From Dictyostelium firmibasis (Eukaryota > Evosea > Eumycetozoa > Dictyosteliales > Dictyosteliaceae): 64,000 bases of DNA. The notes under the pieces were generated by a model. It had not been told where the DNA came from. It saw only the letters and a program-made list of their open reading frames with translations, and made no database searches. The stretch is taken from positions 252,501 through 316,500 of the forward strand of contig CM069770.1 in assembly GCA_036169595.1 (NCBI GenBank), in the 5' to 3' direction. Positions 49,098 to 60,795 of this stretch are shown piece after piece. Within the stretch, counting starts at the first letter, position 1. Each line of letters starts with the position of its first letter. The translations under genes were made by a program, and so were the position numbers.

Positions 49098-50678
49098 TTT
49101 TTTTTTTTTTTCTTTTTTTTCTTTTTTTTTTTTTATAAAAAATATATTGTAATTGTAAATAAATAAATAAAATTGAAATGAGTAATATTTAATTAATTTA
49201 ATTGTTGATTTGATGGAAAATTAAAAAATAAAAATTTCTTTTTATAGTTTATTTTTTAAAAAAAAAATAAAATTTTAAAAATATATTAAAAAAAATAAAA
49301 ATTAAATAATTTTTCTTATTATGAAAGCACTTCAATAATAATTTACCAAACTACATTAATTAAATTTAGGGTTTTTGGTGTTCTTTCAATTAATTTGCTC
49401 ATGATTGAATTTTCTATAATTATTTTTTTTTTTCCAATCAATAATTATCTTCATTGAAAAAAAAAAAAAACATTTTAAAAAAAAAAAAAAAATCCATTTT
49501 TGGTGTTACTCAATAAAGTATGCATACAAAATTGATTGTTTTAATTTTTTTTTTTTTCAAAAAATATTATTATAAAATTTTTGATTATCTACAATCTAAA
49601 ATAATTTACCCATTTTGAAATATGGTGTATTACTTGTGTTCACTATTTTTTTAATATTTTAATAATTGGTTTATTAATTAGTGAATTAAAAGCGATAACA
49701 ATAATCACCACAAATCTCAAAAAAACCCAATCACATATTTGTTCAAATTAATTAAAAAAGACTAATTCAAATTTTAAAAGGTTGAGATTGATCAAATAGA
49801 GGTGGTCCAAATATTATATGTTATTCTTTTAAAAATAAGAAAAACAATTCTTATTATCATAATTTTTATATATTAAAAAAAATAATATTTTCAATTCAAA
49901 AAAAGGAATGGCACCTAAAAAAAAAAAAAAAAATAACCTTATTATTATAAACCGATTGTTTAATAATTAAAAAAAAAAATATGTATTAAAAAATTTAATA
50001 ATAAAAATCACAATTATAAAAGATAATGATTATTAAACCCTTATTTAATTCTATTTTTTAAAAAAAAAAAAAAAATAAGTAAAAAATTATAAAATATAAA
50101 ATAAAGTGAAATATATTTTGGTGAGTTTGAATGAATATTTATTTTTAGGTTCGTTTAATCTTTTAATATGTGATTGAATATTGGTGAATAAAAAAAATTT
50201 TCAATTAAAATAAAAAAAAAAAAAAAAACATATTTATCTCATCATAAAACCTACTTTTTTTTTTATTTTTTATTTTTATTTTTATTTTTTATTTTTTATT
50301 TTATATTTTTTATTTTTATTTTTTATTTTTTATTTTTATTTTTATTTTTATTTTTATTTTTATTTTTCTAATCAAAATTGTGTTGATTTTATAGAAAAAA
50401 CAATAAAAATTAAAAAATAACAAAAATAAAAAAAAACATTTTTACAAATTCTGAAAGAGTGGGGGAAATCTGTGGTGTTTATTATTAATGATTTCAAAAT
50501 GGTTTTATAAAAAAAAAAATAATAAAAAAAAATAGTTGTAGGTTTTTTTTATAATCTAAACGATATCTTCTAACCATATATGTTTCTCACAAACACTTCC
50601 TCAAATGATAATAAACTAAGTGGAATCTTAAAAATAATCATAGATCATTTTCTCTCTGTTAATTAATATTTGGATAGT

Positions 50679-50748
<70 letters not shown>

Positions 50749-51072
50749 CATTTTTCATTTAGAATGGATCCACCTAAGAAACTAAAAAAATATGGAAAAT
50801 AATTTAATTGGGATTAATATATTTTGGTTCATTGAAATGGTGATATTTTCTTCTTTAAAATTTTTGTAAATTGGAAATTTTATTTTTTTTTTTGTTATTA
50901 TTTTTGTCAAACAAAAATATCTTTCAACTTGATAATAAAATAAAAAAATATCGAAAATAATATTACCATTCGATTAAAAAAATATCACATAACAACAAAT
51001 TACTATTTTTTTTTTTTTTTATTAATTTTTTTATTTATTTTTTTTTTATTTTTTTTTTTTAAAAATTTTAAC
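49098..51072. other. Long upstream region of the Cys-rich gene
   Basis: Nearly 2 kb contain no gene I can support. Segments of normal complexity (49320-49420, 49600-49830, 50440-50660, 50770-50950) are separated by poly(A)/poly(T). They hold several GGTG/CACC-type motifs and a GATTGATCAA motif near 49790, of the kind found in developmental promoters. A stretch of TTTTTATTTTTA-type tandem repeats lies at 50258-50368. Regulatory function is inference. Confidence 0.4.
50258..50368. repeat. Imperfect (ATTTTT)n tandem repeat
   Basis: About 110 bp of tandem ATTTTT/ATTTTTT units lie in the intergenic DNA upstream of the Cys-rich gene. Confidence 0.8.
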
Positions 51073-51225
51073 TTATTTTTTTTGTTTTTTTTTCATTGGT
51101 TGAGAATCTTCTTTGGTTGTTAACTTTTCTTTTTTATCAGTAGATTTTTTATCGGTGGTTGATTTTGTGACTGAGTTTTCTTTTTTATCAGTTGACTTTT
51201 TATCGGAAGTTGATTTTGTAGTTTC

Positions 51226-51270
<45 letters not shown>

Positions 51271-54200
51271 TGAATCTTTTTTAATATTTTTTTTTGAGTT
51301 ATCATCTTCAAAAATATCATCAACAACTTCCATATCGTCTTCAATTTTTTTCTTTGGTCTACTTTTATTTTTATTATCAACTTTTGAATCTGTTGATTTA
51401 TTCTTTCTTTCTTGTTTTGATTGTTCAATTCTTTCGATTATTTCTTGTTTAGACTTCTCTTTGTTTGATTGTCTTTCTTTTTGTTGATTATCTTTCTTTT
51501 GTTGTTTTTCCAATTTCTTTTGTTTCTCCAACTCAAAGATTTGATTATTCTCTAAACCAAGTGATAAAAGAATCTTTTTAGAGGTATCTTTAATATTTTG
51601 TTTAGTGTTGAGTTTATAGAGATTGCATAAAGTTTTTTCCAATAATTTACAAAGTTCTGAACCTAATTTATTTGAAAGGCTAGTGGTGTCATTATTGGTT
51701 TTGATGATTTGTAAATAAGAGAAAACGATTTGGTTGATAACATTTAAATGATCTACAATTAAATTTGGTTTCAACTTTTTAGCATTCAAAGGTTTACAAA
51801 GAGTTTCCAAAATATCAGAGGCATTATTTATAAAGTTCTTAGCATCAACACCATAGGAATCTTTTTTCTTCACTATTGATGATAAAACATCTAAAATCTT
51901 CTTTGTATTGTAATCATTTTGTGGTGATTCAATGATTGCAATAACCTTTTTAATTGATGCCCAAATAACGGTTGGGAATCTTTGTGCAAACTCTGCAAAG
52001 AATCTTGATGGTACGATATTATTACGATCTAATAAACATTCAATAATTAAATCTAATTTACTTGAGAACAATTTAATATCTAATGAACCATACTCTGATG
52101 GAGTAGTAACAGGGGTCTCACTAGATTTCTTTGATTTCTTTGATGGAGTTGGAACGGCTACTGGTGGTTTAATTGAGAGTAAAACTCTAACAACCATATA
52201 AATTGCATGACCAGATAAAATATAAGCTGATGAATTATTATTTTGTTGTTCTTTATCTTTTGATGAACCAGTATGTTTTGAAGTGAGAATTGTATCGAAT
52301 AAGGAGGATAATAATTGATTCAATTCTTGAACATTTACAGATTTATCAGTTGTTGAACGAATTTGAGAGAATTTATTCTTAAATAAACTAATGAAACGAT
52401 TAGAGATTGATGGTTCATCAAAGGATGTAGCCTCAATCATTAATGGAATCATTTTGAAGATATATTCATTTGGATTATTGATGAATTTCTTTACATAAGA
52501 TTCTAAAAGATCGATTAAACGTGATTTCAAATTAATTGTTTGAGTTTTAATATCTTGGAAATTACTCTTCTTTTCTTTTTTATTTTTGAAAACTTCTTTC
52601 AAATAATTATCCATCATGTTTGCTTCTTCTTCTGTTGGTTCAAGTAAATCTTCATCTTCGTCATCTTCGTCCAATAATAAATGTTTACCCATTGTTTGTT
52701 TTAATCTTGCTACTAATTCTGGATTAACTGTATTATCATCATCTGAATCTTCTTCTTCCTCTTCTTCTTCTTCTTCTTCCTCCTCCTCATCTTCTTCATC
52801 TGAATCTTCATCATCTTGATTTTCTTTTGATTGTTTTAATTCTTCTGGTGAAATTGGTTTGAACTCATCATCGTCATCTTCATCGTCGCCATCCTCTTCA
52901 CCTTCTAAACCATTAAATAATTCATCAGTTGGTGCTTTAATCATAGTAAGAATATGTTCGAGTACTTGGAAAGAGATATTATCAGCAAAGATTGAAAAGA
53001 TTTGTTTAATGATTGTACGTAAGATATGAATTGGTTTATCTAATAAAGAGATTAAAACATCTAAAAGTACCATGAATGGTTGAGGTTTCTCTTGTTCTGG
53101 AGTTGATCTCTTTTTGGTTGATTTTGTTGGTTGTGGATTTGTTAACTCTTCGAAAGCCGATGTTAAATCATCGATCATTTCAGAGATTTCTTGTGGGTCA
53201 GTAAGATAATGTAACGAAACGTGAACGAATAATAATTCAAAACCGACTAATTGATTCAATTTCTTCTCTTTTTGTTTAGTTTGAATAGATTGAACTATCT
53301 TCATAATTCTATCAATTGGTTTAATACCCATTGGTACAAAATTTGCCAATTGTGGTCTACTTTGATCGGTTGAACCTTTCTTTAATAAATCATATTGGAA
53401 TGATGCTAATTTTGATGCCCAAAATTCACCATTACTCATTGAACCCTCATAGGAGGAGGAAGTTGAATCTGATTTTTTTGGCTCTAATGTAAGATATGAA
53501 AGTTCCTCTAAAACTGAACAGAATCTAATAAAACATTGATCTCTAATTGATTGAGAAATCTCTGATTTTGGTTTATTTGTAAATAACTCATCGGCAAAAG
53601 TTTTAACAGGAGCAACTGGTATGGCAGCAGCAGTAGCTTTCTTTTTACCCTTTGCAACTGGTGGTTGTGGAGTGGCAACTGGTTTCCATTCACAAGTTAA
53701 ATAATAAGAATGGAAATAAAGGAATTGTAATAACTCTAATAACATTGGTTGTAATTTAATTAAACTTTCAGTTGGACGTTTAACTAAATCTTTTGAAATA
53801 TGACCAATTTGACTAAGGACCCAATGTCTTGTAGATTCAATATATTTCTCTGAACCCTCTTCATTATTCATTTCATCAATTACCATATCATCCTCGTCAC
53901 TATTATTTTGAGATGATGATTTTGATGATGAAGTAACTTCAATAAATATTTTATATAATGAATTTAAATAAATTTTAATTGAATCTTCATCCAAATCTTT
54001 AATTAATTCATTGATGACATCAACAGAGATTGATTGTTCGAATTTTTGTTGTTGATGTTGTTGATGTTGTTGATGATGATGTGAATTATTTGAAAAGAAT
54101 AATACCAATGCCAAACGATGTTGTGATGAAATCTCTGCTGTCTTTGGAATAGATTGGAATGCTAATGAACCAACTTCATGTAATGAACTAGTTGGTTTTA

Positions 54201-54636
54201 ATGACTCACTTAAATTTACAATAACATTTTCACTAAATATATCAGAAATACTCTCTGGATGTACCAATGGTAATAACATTTCAAATAATTGTAATCCCAA
54301 ATATTTCTTATTCATTGATGTTGATTTAAATAAATTATCTTTTTAGTTTTAAAAAAAGAAAAAAAGAATTAATAAATTATGGTAAAAATAAAAATATTAA
54401 AAAAACAATAAATTTACATACCTTCAACTATATATCTCCAAAATTCAACGAGTGTTGCATTTTCTTCATGGTCAGCCAATAAAATTTCAAATGTAATTCT
54501 CCAAACTTTATGAACTCTTGGATGAGATTTACAGGAATCACCAAAAACATTTTTTAATAAAACTAAATTTGAAAGATTTAATATGCTTGGGTGTTTCCAT
54601 CCAACAGTTTGTTTTATTAAATTGAATTTCTAAAAA

Positions 54637-54668
<32 letters not shown>

Positions 54669-55635
54669 AAACGAGAAACTATTAGTATTATTTTTTTTTT
54701 AAAAGAAAAAATAATTTACAAATTCAATTACTTACTTTAAATTTTTTAGAAATTAATAATAATAAAGATAATAAATCAGGAGTATATTCATCATGAGATT
54801 GTGGAACTATTGGTTTAATAAATGGCCAAAGTTTATCGAAATTTGAATCTGATAATTGTTCAAAGAGTGAGGATAAGATTTCAAAGGATAACTCTGAATA
54901 AACTGATCTTTTCTTTGAGATATATAATAATTGTTCAACTATACATTCAATCATATTCTCAGATGGTGGATGATTGAAATCATAATTGATAGATTTTGAT
55001 GGTTGAGTTTGAACGATTGGTAAACCTTCCAATCTAGATGATCTAATTATTGACATCATACCGAATAAACGACCAAAATGAGATTCCTTCTCTGAGAGAT
55101 TCTTTCCACTTAAATCCATATGAAAAGCGAGAAAATCAAAAAACCATGATAATTCAATCTCCTTCTTAAAACTATGTAATATCTCTGATAATGCCATTGA
55201 AAAACCAATACGTGCTGAATCTCTTGTACTTGCTAAACCAACTACTAATCTCTTTAATGTATAATTTAATTCTGGTGATAAATTACTATTAAAAACTTCA
55301 GATTTTTCAATAATTTTTGGAACTATTATTTATTAATAAAAAAAAAAAATTAAAAATTAGTAAAAATAATAATAATTTATAATAATAATTTATATATAAT
55401 ATTTACCAATTCTTGAAATATCTTTATGATCTTCAGGTTTAAAAATTGATTGAATTTCCTCTAATGTTTGTACTAATGTTGTAATGGATTGTAAACGAGT
55501 TTCATTATCCATTGAGGCAATGTCATAGAAACATTGTAAGATGGCATCCTTTTTCTTGATCTCAATATTTAATTCATCTAATGGTGTAACAACACCATTA
55601 TTGTTTGTCGTTACTTCTACTGTTGAGGTAGTCAT
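51073..55635 (-). CDS. mybbp1a: MYBBP1A / DNA polymerase V (Pol5) homologue
   Basis: Four exons, 55635-55407, 55322-54736, 54629-54422 and 54338-51073, give 1429 residues. Exon 2 reads LNYTLKRLVVGLASTRDSARIGFSMALSEIL, the diagnostic opening of the Pol5/MYBBP1A family (YxLxRLVxGLxSSRxxARxGFxxxLxE), and SHFGRLFGMMSIIRSSRL agrees. Exon 3 holds HPSILNLSNLVLLKNVFGDSCKSHPRVHKVW. The large exon 4 is helical HEAT-like with an acidic region of Glu/Asp (plus-strand 52640-52920), as in the family, and a Lys-rich C-terminus typical of nucleolar proteins. In yeast Pol5 is essential for rRNA synthesis and ribosome assembly and is not a working DNA polymerase. The function here is inferred from family. Confidence 0.92.
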
Positions 55636-56050
55636 CTATTTATTTAGATTTGCTATGTGCTGATTTTAAAATAAATAAAAGAGACAAAGAGAGAGAGAGA
55701 CGAAACACGCACAATAATTGAAAAAAAAAAAAATTAAAAAAAATAAAAAAAAAAATTTTAAAAAAAACGAAAGTTTCGGTTTAGTTTTTTTAAAAAAAAA
55801 AAATTAAAAAAAATAAAAAAAATAATTGTGAAAAAAAAATGAAAGAATAAAAGTCAAATCAGCTCATATGCAATGTGAATAATATAAAAAAATTAAATAT
55901 TTCAAACTTTTTTTTTTTTTTTTTTTTTTGATTATCTTTTAAATAAAGTCGTTAAAGTTTTGTTTTATTATTATTTTTTTTTTTATTGTTTATATTAAAT
56001 TTACAATTTATAAATAAAATTTGTTTTTTTTTTTGTTTTTTTTAATTTTC
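55636..56050. other. Intergenic stretch with no recognisable gene
   Basis: About 415 bp between the mybbp1a start and the NAPE-PLD-like gene end. It has a GA-rich part at 55680-55700, then A/T homopolymers. Confidence 0.4.
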
Positions 56051-56539
56051 TTAGTCGCTAATATTTGAACTTATATTATTGTTATTATCAGATTGAATTA
56101 CTAAAGTCTCACCAATTTTAGTAACACAAAATTCATTTTCTTTTAAGCCTGCTTTTTGGGATTCTTTTACAAGTAATTGTGGTGGTTCTAAAATTGGTTC
56201 CGATGATAATAAATAAGTACCCCAATGAACACCAAAACTCTTTTTAGAGTTTAATTCTTGATGAATTCTAACTGCCTCTTCAACATTGATATGACAAGAT
56301 CTCATAAAATCTCTATTTAAATCATATGCACCTATTGCAATTAAACTAAAATCAAACGGACCATAAAAATGAGAGATTTGCTTGAATAATGTATCATGGT
56401 CTGCTGTATCACCACTAAAATAAAATCTTTTATTCTTTCCAATAACACACCAACTACCCCAAAGATATTTATTACGATCTAATGGACCTCTTTGACTTGA
56501 ATGATTTGCTGGTGTATAAACTAATGTCAAACTATTATT

Positions 56540-56603
<64 letters not shown>

Positions 56604-57211
56604 TCATCTCCACTATTATTACCACTTTCATTATTATCTACTCTACTATAGGTCATTTCTTGCCACCAATCTAATTCATCAACATTATTTATACCAATAG
56701 AATGAAACCAACCTTTTAAACCTTTTGGTACATAGAAATGACATGTTGGTTGAAGTTTTGAAATCTCAAGTACAGCATCATAATCTAAATGATCATAATG
56801 AGCATGACTGAGTATGACAAAATCTAATTTTGGTAATTCTTTTATTGAACATGCTGGATCTCTATATCTATGTGGTCCAAATGGAAAGTATGGTAATGGT
56901 GTACATCTTTTACTCCAAACTGGATCCGTTATAAATGTGTATCCTTCCATTTGAATTAAACATGTTGAATGTCCTATCCATGTTGATTTAATGGTACTTT
57001 CATAGTTGTAATCAGAGTTTATCAATTTAAAATCTGGTGCTAATACTGGATGAACTACAGCTTTCTCATGTTCTGTTAATGGTAATATCTTTGGTCTTTT
57101 GGTTATATAATTCCATACATCTTTAATACTTTTAACTTCCTCGTGATTGAAAAAATCTGAAAATGGGTTCACAAATTTACCATTTTCGAATTTTGATAAT
57201 GTTTTCTCCAT
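56051..57211 (-). CDS. napepld: NAPE-PLD-like metallo-beta-lactamase-fold hydrolase
   Basis: A single exon encodes 386 residues. The zinc motif ILSHAHYDHLD gives H136, H138, D140 and H141; the preceding WIGHSTCLIQMEG and ITDPVWSKRCTP match the N-acyl-phosphatidylethanolamine phospholipase D branch, as do FGPHRYRDPAC, FYFSGDTADHD and SFGVHWGTY. NAPE-PLD cleaves N-acyl phosphatidylethanolamines to N-acylethanolamines and phosphatidic acid. A run of about 20 Asn lies between YSRVDNN and LTLVYTPANHSSQRG, encoded by AAC rather than AAT codons. All metal ligands I can see are intact, so it is probably active. No signal peptide is visible. Confidence 0.9.
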
Positions 57212-57874
57212 TTATTTATTGTTTGTTTTTTTTTTGTTTTTTTGTTTTGTTTTGTTTTTTTTGTTTGTTTTTTTTTTTTTAAAATAATATTAATTAAAGT
57301 TTGAGACAGATAAAATAAAAATAATGATAATAAAAAAAAAAAAAATTTTTAATTTAAAAAAACAAATTAAAAATAAAAATTTGAAAAAAATAAATTGAAA
57401 AAAAAAAAAAAAAAAAAAAAGAATTTAATAACCGATGAATTGCGTGTTTTTTTTAAAGGAATTTGTAGTGGTGTTTTTTTGAGACATAAAAAAAATTATG
57501 TCGTCAAATAAAAAAAAAAAAAAAAAAAAAAAAAAATGAATACACTCAAAAAACAAAGATATAATAACAATTTTTAAAAAAAAAAAAAATAAATTAATAA
57601 TAATAATACTAACTATATTTGAGGATAAAAAAGGATTTACCAAAACTTTTTGAATTTTTTTATTATTTAAAAAAAATTTGGTTGGGGTTACTATTTTTAA
57701 AAATCGTTCCATTATTTTGATATTATTTTCAAAAAAAAAAAAAAAACGCCTATAAACTAATGAGGTTTTGAAAAATGACCAAAGTAACAAAATTTTTTTT
57801 TTTTTATTTTTTGCATTTTTTTAAAAAAAAAAAAAAAAATAATAATTTTCATATCTGTGTTTTTAAAAATAAAA

Positions 57875-57912
<38 letters not shown>

Positions 57913-57960
57913 ATCATAAATATTTTTATTATAAAGTAAATAATAAAAAATAAAATAAAA
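57212..57960. other. Divergent promoter region
   Basis: About 750 bp between the NAPE-PLD-like gene (leftward) and the GNAT gene (rightward). Several very long poly(A) and poly(T) runs are present; between them 57420-57500 contains a small GACATAA/TTATGTC inverted repeat. Low-complexity frames on the minus strand are not credible genes. Confidence 0.4.
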
Positions 57961-58136
57961 ATGGTTGAAATTAAAATTAGAAATGTAAATGAGAATGATA
58001 TTAAAGAGATAACAAATATTTATAAACATTATGTTTTAAATGAAGTTTGTACATTTGAAGAAGAGGTACCAAGTGAGGAGGAGATGAATAAAAGAAGAGT
58101 CACAATTACAGAAAAGAATTTCCCATATATTGTTGC

Positions 58137-58183
<47 letters not shown>

Positions 58184-58554
58184 CTTCAATTATAGATGGA
58201 GCAAGTGGTGATGGTGATAATTCCAAAGAGATTGTTATCGGATATGCATATGCATCATCATTCAGACCAAGAGCAGCCTATAGATTTACAGTTGAGGATA
58301 GTATTTACATTGATATAAACTATCAAAAATTAGGTATCGGTTCAATTTTATTAAAAGAGTTAATCACTCAATGTAAAGAAAAAGGATTTAAACAGATGAT
58401 TGCAGTTATTGCTTCTGGTGGAACTGGTGGAGCTGGTGGTTCCTCCATTAAATTACATAAAAAATTTTCTTTCGATAATGAACAAACTTTAAAGAATGTT
58501 GGCTATAAATTTAATCAATTTTTAGACACTGTATCATTACAATTAGAATTATAA
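57961..58554 (+). CDS. GNAT acetyltransferase, phosphinothricin-acetyltransferase-like
   Basis: A single exon encodes 197 residues. It starts IKIRNVNENDIKEITNIYKHYVLNEVCTFEEEVPS, the N-terminal pattern of the PAT/YncA branch of GNAT enzymes. IVIGYAYASSFRPRAAYRFTVEDSIYI and then YQKLGIGSILLKELI form the central strands and the acetyl-CoA binding Q-x-x-G-I-G motif; HKKFSFDNEQTLKNVGYKF is the conserved end region. In homologues this group acetylates methionine sulfoximine/sulfone or other amino-acid-like compounds. A Thr tract (residues about 60-75, ACA codons) interrupts the domain. The substrate in this organism is unknown. Confidence 0.85.
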
Positions 58555-58609
58555 TAATATAAATAATAAATAAAAAAATAAAAAAAAAAAAAAATAAAAA
58601 AAAAAAAAA

Positions 58610-58717
58610 CTCAACAATAGCCATATAAATTGCTATTATAGGATCACCCCACGTAATTAAATCATATAATTTACTAATTATATTATTCAAACGACCACCA
58701 TAATCCAAACACCCATA
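58610..58717 (-). pseudogene. Possible membrane-protein gene remnant
   Basis: In one minus-strand frame a 36-residue stretch reads CLDYGGRLNNIISKLYD then LITWGDPIIAIYMAIVE, after which it runs into poly-Phe. A stop lies directly upstream and there is no ATG. The pattern of a basic amphipathic helix, a Trp-Gly/Arg-Asp-Pro turn and a hydrophobic segment resembles the start of the PRT_C/reticulon-type membrane hairpin. It may be a gene remnant, or a short exon whose partners I cannot find. Confidence 0.25.
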
Positions 58718-59224
58718 TCAATTTTTTCTATTATTTAGAGAGTTGTGGATTTAGAGATAAATATCAAAAGTTTACAAACTGGTAGAAGAAATTGGAGTCA
58801 ATGGTGATGGGAAGATATGTGTTAAAAATAATAATTTTCACCACAACCTACTGTGGAGTTTTTTTTTTAATTAAATCTCTATTTCTTTTTTTATTTATTT
58901 TATTTTTATTTTTTTTTCTACACCAATCTAGAGAAGAAAAAAAAAAACAAACATATATAGGAAAAAATAATAAATAAAAATAAAAATATTAAAAATAAAA
59001 ATAAAATTTGTAGTCATATTTTTATAATGGAGGAATAACATAGCGGTCAATTCAAAAAATTTGATTTTTCTTTCAATTTTTTCTATTTTTTTATTACCAA
59101 TTTTGGAATATTAGATTTAAAAAAATAATAAATACCAAAATTAATATTTATAATAAATTTTTATTCAATTAAAAAAAAAAAAAAAAAAAAAAAACTATAA
59201 TCGTTAAATTTTACAACAATATAA

Positions 59225-59374
59225 ATGGATTCCTTTGGTGCAGGATTTGCTGAAGAATTAACTTTAAATAATGAAATATGTGGAAGTAGTGGTGAGGATG
59301 CCATAAACATTAATAATGGTATGCATAAAAACTTTTTTTTTTTTTTTTTTTTTATGTGGAAGATTTGTGTATAA
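59225..59374 (+). CDS. Short ORF, doubtful
   Basis: A 49-residue frame starts MDSFGAGFAEELTLNNEI and continues GSSGEDAININ before running into poly-Phe from a poly(T) stretch. The first 32 codons look like normal coding text. A donor-like GTATGC follows the Asn codons at about 59321, so it may be a first exon, but I find no matching downstream exon. No family is recognised. Confidence 0.22.
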   Translation: MDSFGAGFAEELTLNNEICGSSGEDAININNGMHKNFFFFFFFMWKICV

Positions 59375-59574
59375 AACATGTGTCAACATCAATTTTATGA
59401 TGTTTATTTAAACAAGAGAAAATGAATATTTTTTTTCATAATTTGTAAATCATATTTTGTATAAAATAATTTTTTTTTTTAAAATAATTATAATATAAAA
59501 CTTTTAAAAGAAAGAAATTATTTAAACTAATCAATATAGTTATATTTTTGTGTTTTTAATCGTATTGTTAAATT

Positions 59575-60513
59575 ATGGATGATAATACCAAAGAAACTGA
59601 TTCAAAAGAATTATGTTCAAAAGAATATGTTGATTTATCTTTAGCTGAAATTAAAGAATATGTTAATTTATCTTTAACTGAAATTAAAGAATATGTTGAT
59701 TTATCTTTAGCTGAAATTAAAGAATATGTAAGAGAGGTATTTTCATCGTTACAAAGTCAAATTGATGAAATAAAATCAATATTAAAGTTGTTGATCCCAA
59801 AGAAAACCACAATTAGAAATGTTAGCGATTTGGTTTTTGGTTTAATATTAAACAGCAATAATATAACCATCGAAGAGGTTTCTTCTAAAGATTTTCAAAT
59901 TCACAATATTAATCTAAATATCAATGATTTCAATTGGGACAACACTGAGTTTTACTTCGAAAATACTGTCTATATTAGTAATTATTTTCATTACCTTCTC
60001 GGTATAGAACCATCAAATCAACAATATGTTGGCAACGTCTCAGGCCACCATAATTTCCTAAACACTGATTCAATCGGGAAATCAAATATCATTGTTAGGG
60101 GTGGTTGTGATTACGTTTTGATTCACCAACAAAAAAAGAATAAAAAAGAAATTAAGGTTGACAAATTAGAATTATTTAAATCAGCTCACAATCAAAATAA
60201 AGATGAGATCTTCGTTGTATTCGAAGTCAAAAAACAGGGTAGTTGTCTAATTTTAGAGCAAGGATTAATGGAACTATTATGTCTAACTCAATTGGCCTCT
60301 TCTTCCCATCCAATAGTTCATATAAATTGTGATCTTAATGCTGAGTGGATTATCTCATGGTGGAACGGTGAAGGAAACATCAACTATTCAAAAATGAGTA
60401 AAAATGAATCAATCTTATTTTTGCGTCAATACATAAATGAAATAAAGACTAGAGAGGACTCTGAGTTTTATGAAATTGGTGAAATCAAAATATTCAGAAA
60501 ATCATTCAACTAA
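59575..60513 (+). CDS. Possible PD-(D/E)XK nuclease-fold protein with N-terminal tandem repeat
   Basis: A single exon encodes 312 residues. The N-terminus has three 11-residue units, EYVDLSLAEIK / EYVNLSLTEIK / EYVDLSLAEIK (17-49), inside a predicted coiled coil that continues to about residue 75. The C-terminal two thirds has the layout of a PD-(D/E)XK fold: D179 in GGCDYVL, then after a Lys-rich loop FVVFEVKKQGS, i.e. E217-x-K219, and an alpha helix with Q229 (QGLMELLCLTQLAS). These resemble the D...ExK...Q nuclease signature, as in Crinkler-type and restriction-enzyme-like proteins of amoebae. Fold assignment is by pattern only and I do not know a named family. It lies between a repeat-rich gap and a polyketide synthase gene. 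Confidence 0.6.
   Translation: MDDNTKETDSKELCSKEYVDLSLAEIKEYVNLSLTEIKEYVDLSLAEIKEYVREVFSSLQSQIDEIKSILKLLIPKKTTIRNVSDLVFGLILNSNNITIEEVSSKDFQIHNINLNINDFNWDNTEFYFENTVYISNYFHYLLGIEPSNQQYVGNVSGHHNFLNTDSIGKSNIIVRGGCDYVLIHQQKKNKKEIKVDKLELFKSAHNQNKDEIFVVFEVKKQGSCLILEQGLMELLCLTQLASSSHPIVHINCDLNAEWIISWWNGEGNINYSKMSKNESILFLRQYINEIKTREDSEFYEIGEIKIFRKSFN
59623..59721 (+). repeat. Three 33-bp coding tandem repeats
   Basis: Units 1 and 3 are identical at the DNA level and unit 2 differs by two bases (GAT to AAT and GCT to ACT). Each encodes 11 residues. Confidence 0.95.
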
Positions 60514-60517
60514 TAAT

Positions 60518-60656
<139 letters not shown>

Positions 60657-60795
60657 TAGGTTATCGAAGAATCTTTAAAGATAATAGATATTAAAATCGC
60701 TAGAATAATAAAAAAAATAATAGTTCGGTACATTAGTATCTCATGTTTACCAATTGTTTTTTTTATTTTATTATTGTTTTTTATTACAATATATT

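Larger units (their letters stand above)
58555..59574. other. Intergenic region with two possible fragments
   Basis: This 1 kb gap holds a short unsupported frame on each strand (listed separately), a 58740-58860 part with near-coding base composition, and otherwise A/T homopolymers. Confidence 0.45.

Noticed and set aside
57425-58029. Minus-strand Phe/Ile-rich frames
   Set aside because: Poly(T) translations in a promoter region; the second overlaps the start of the well-supported GNAT gene.
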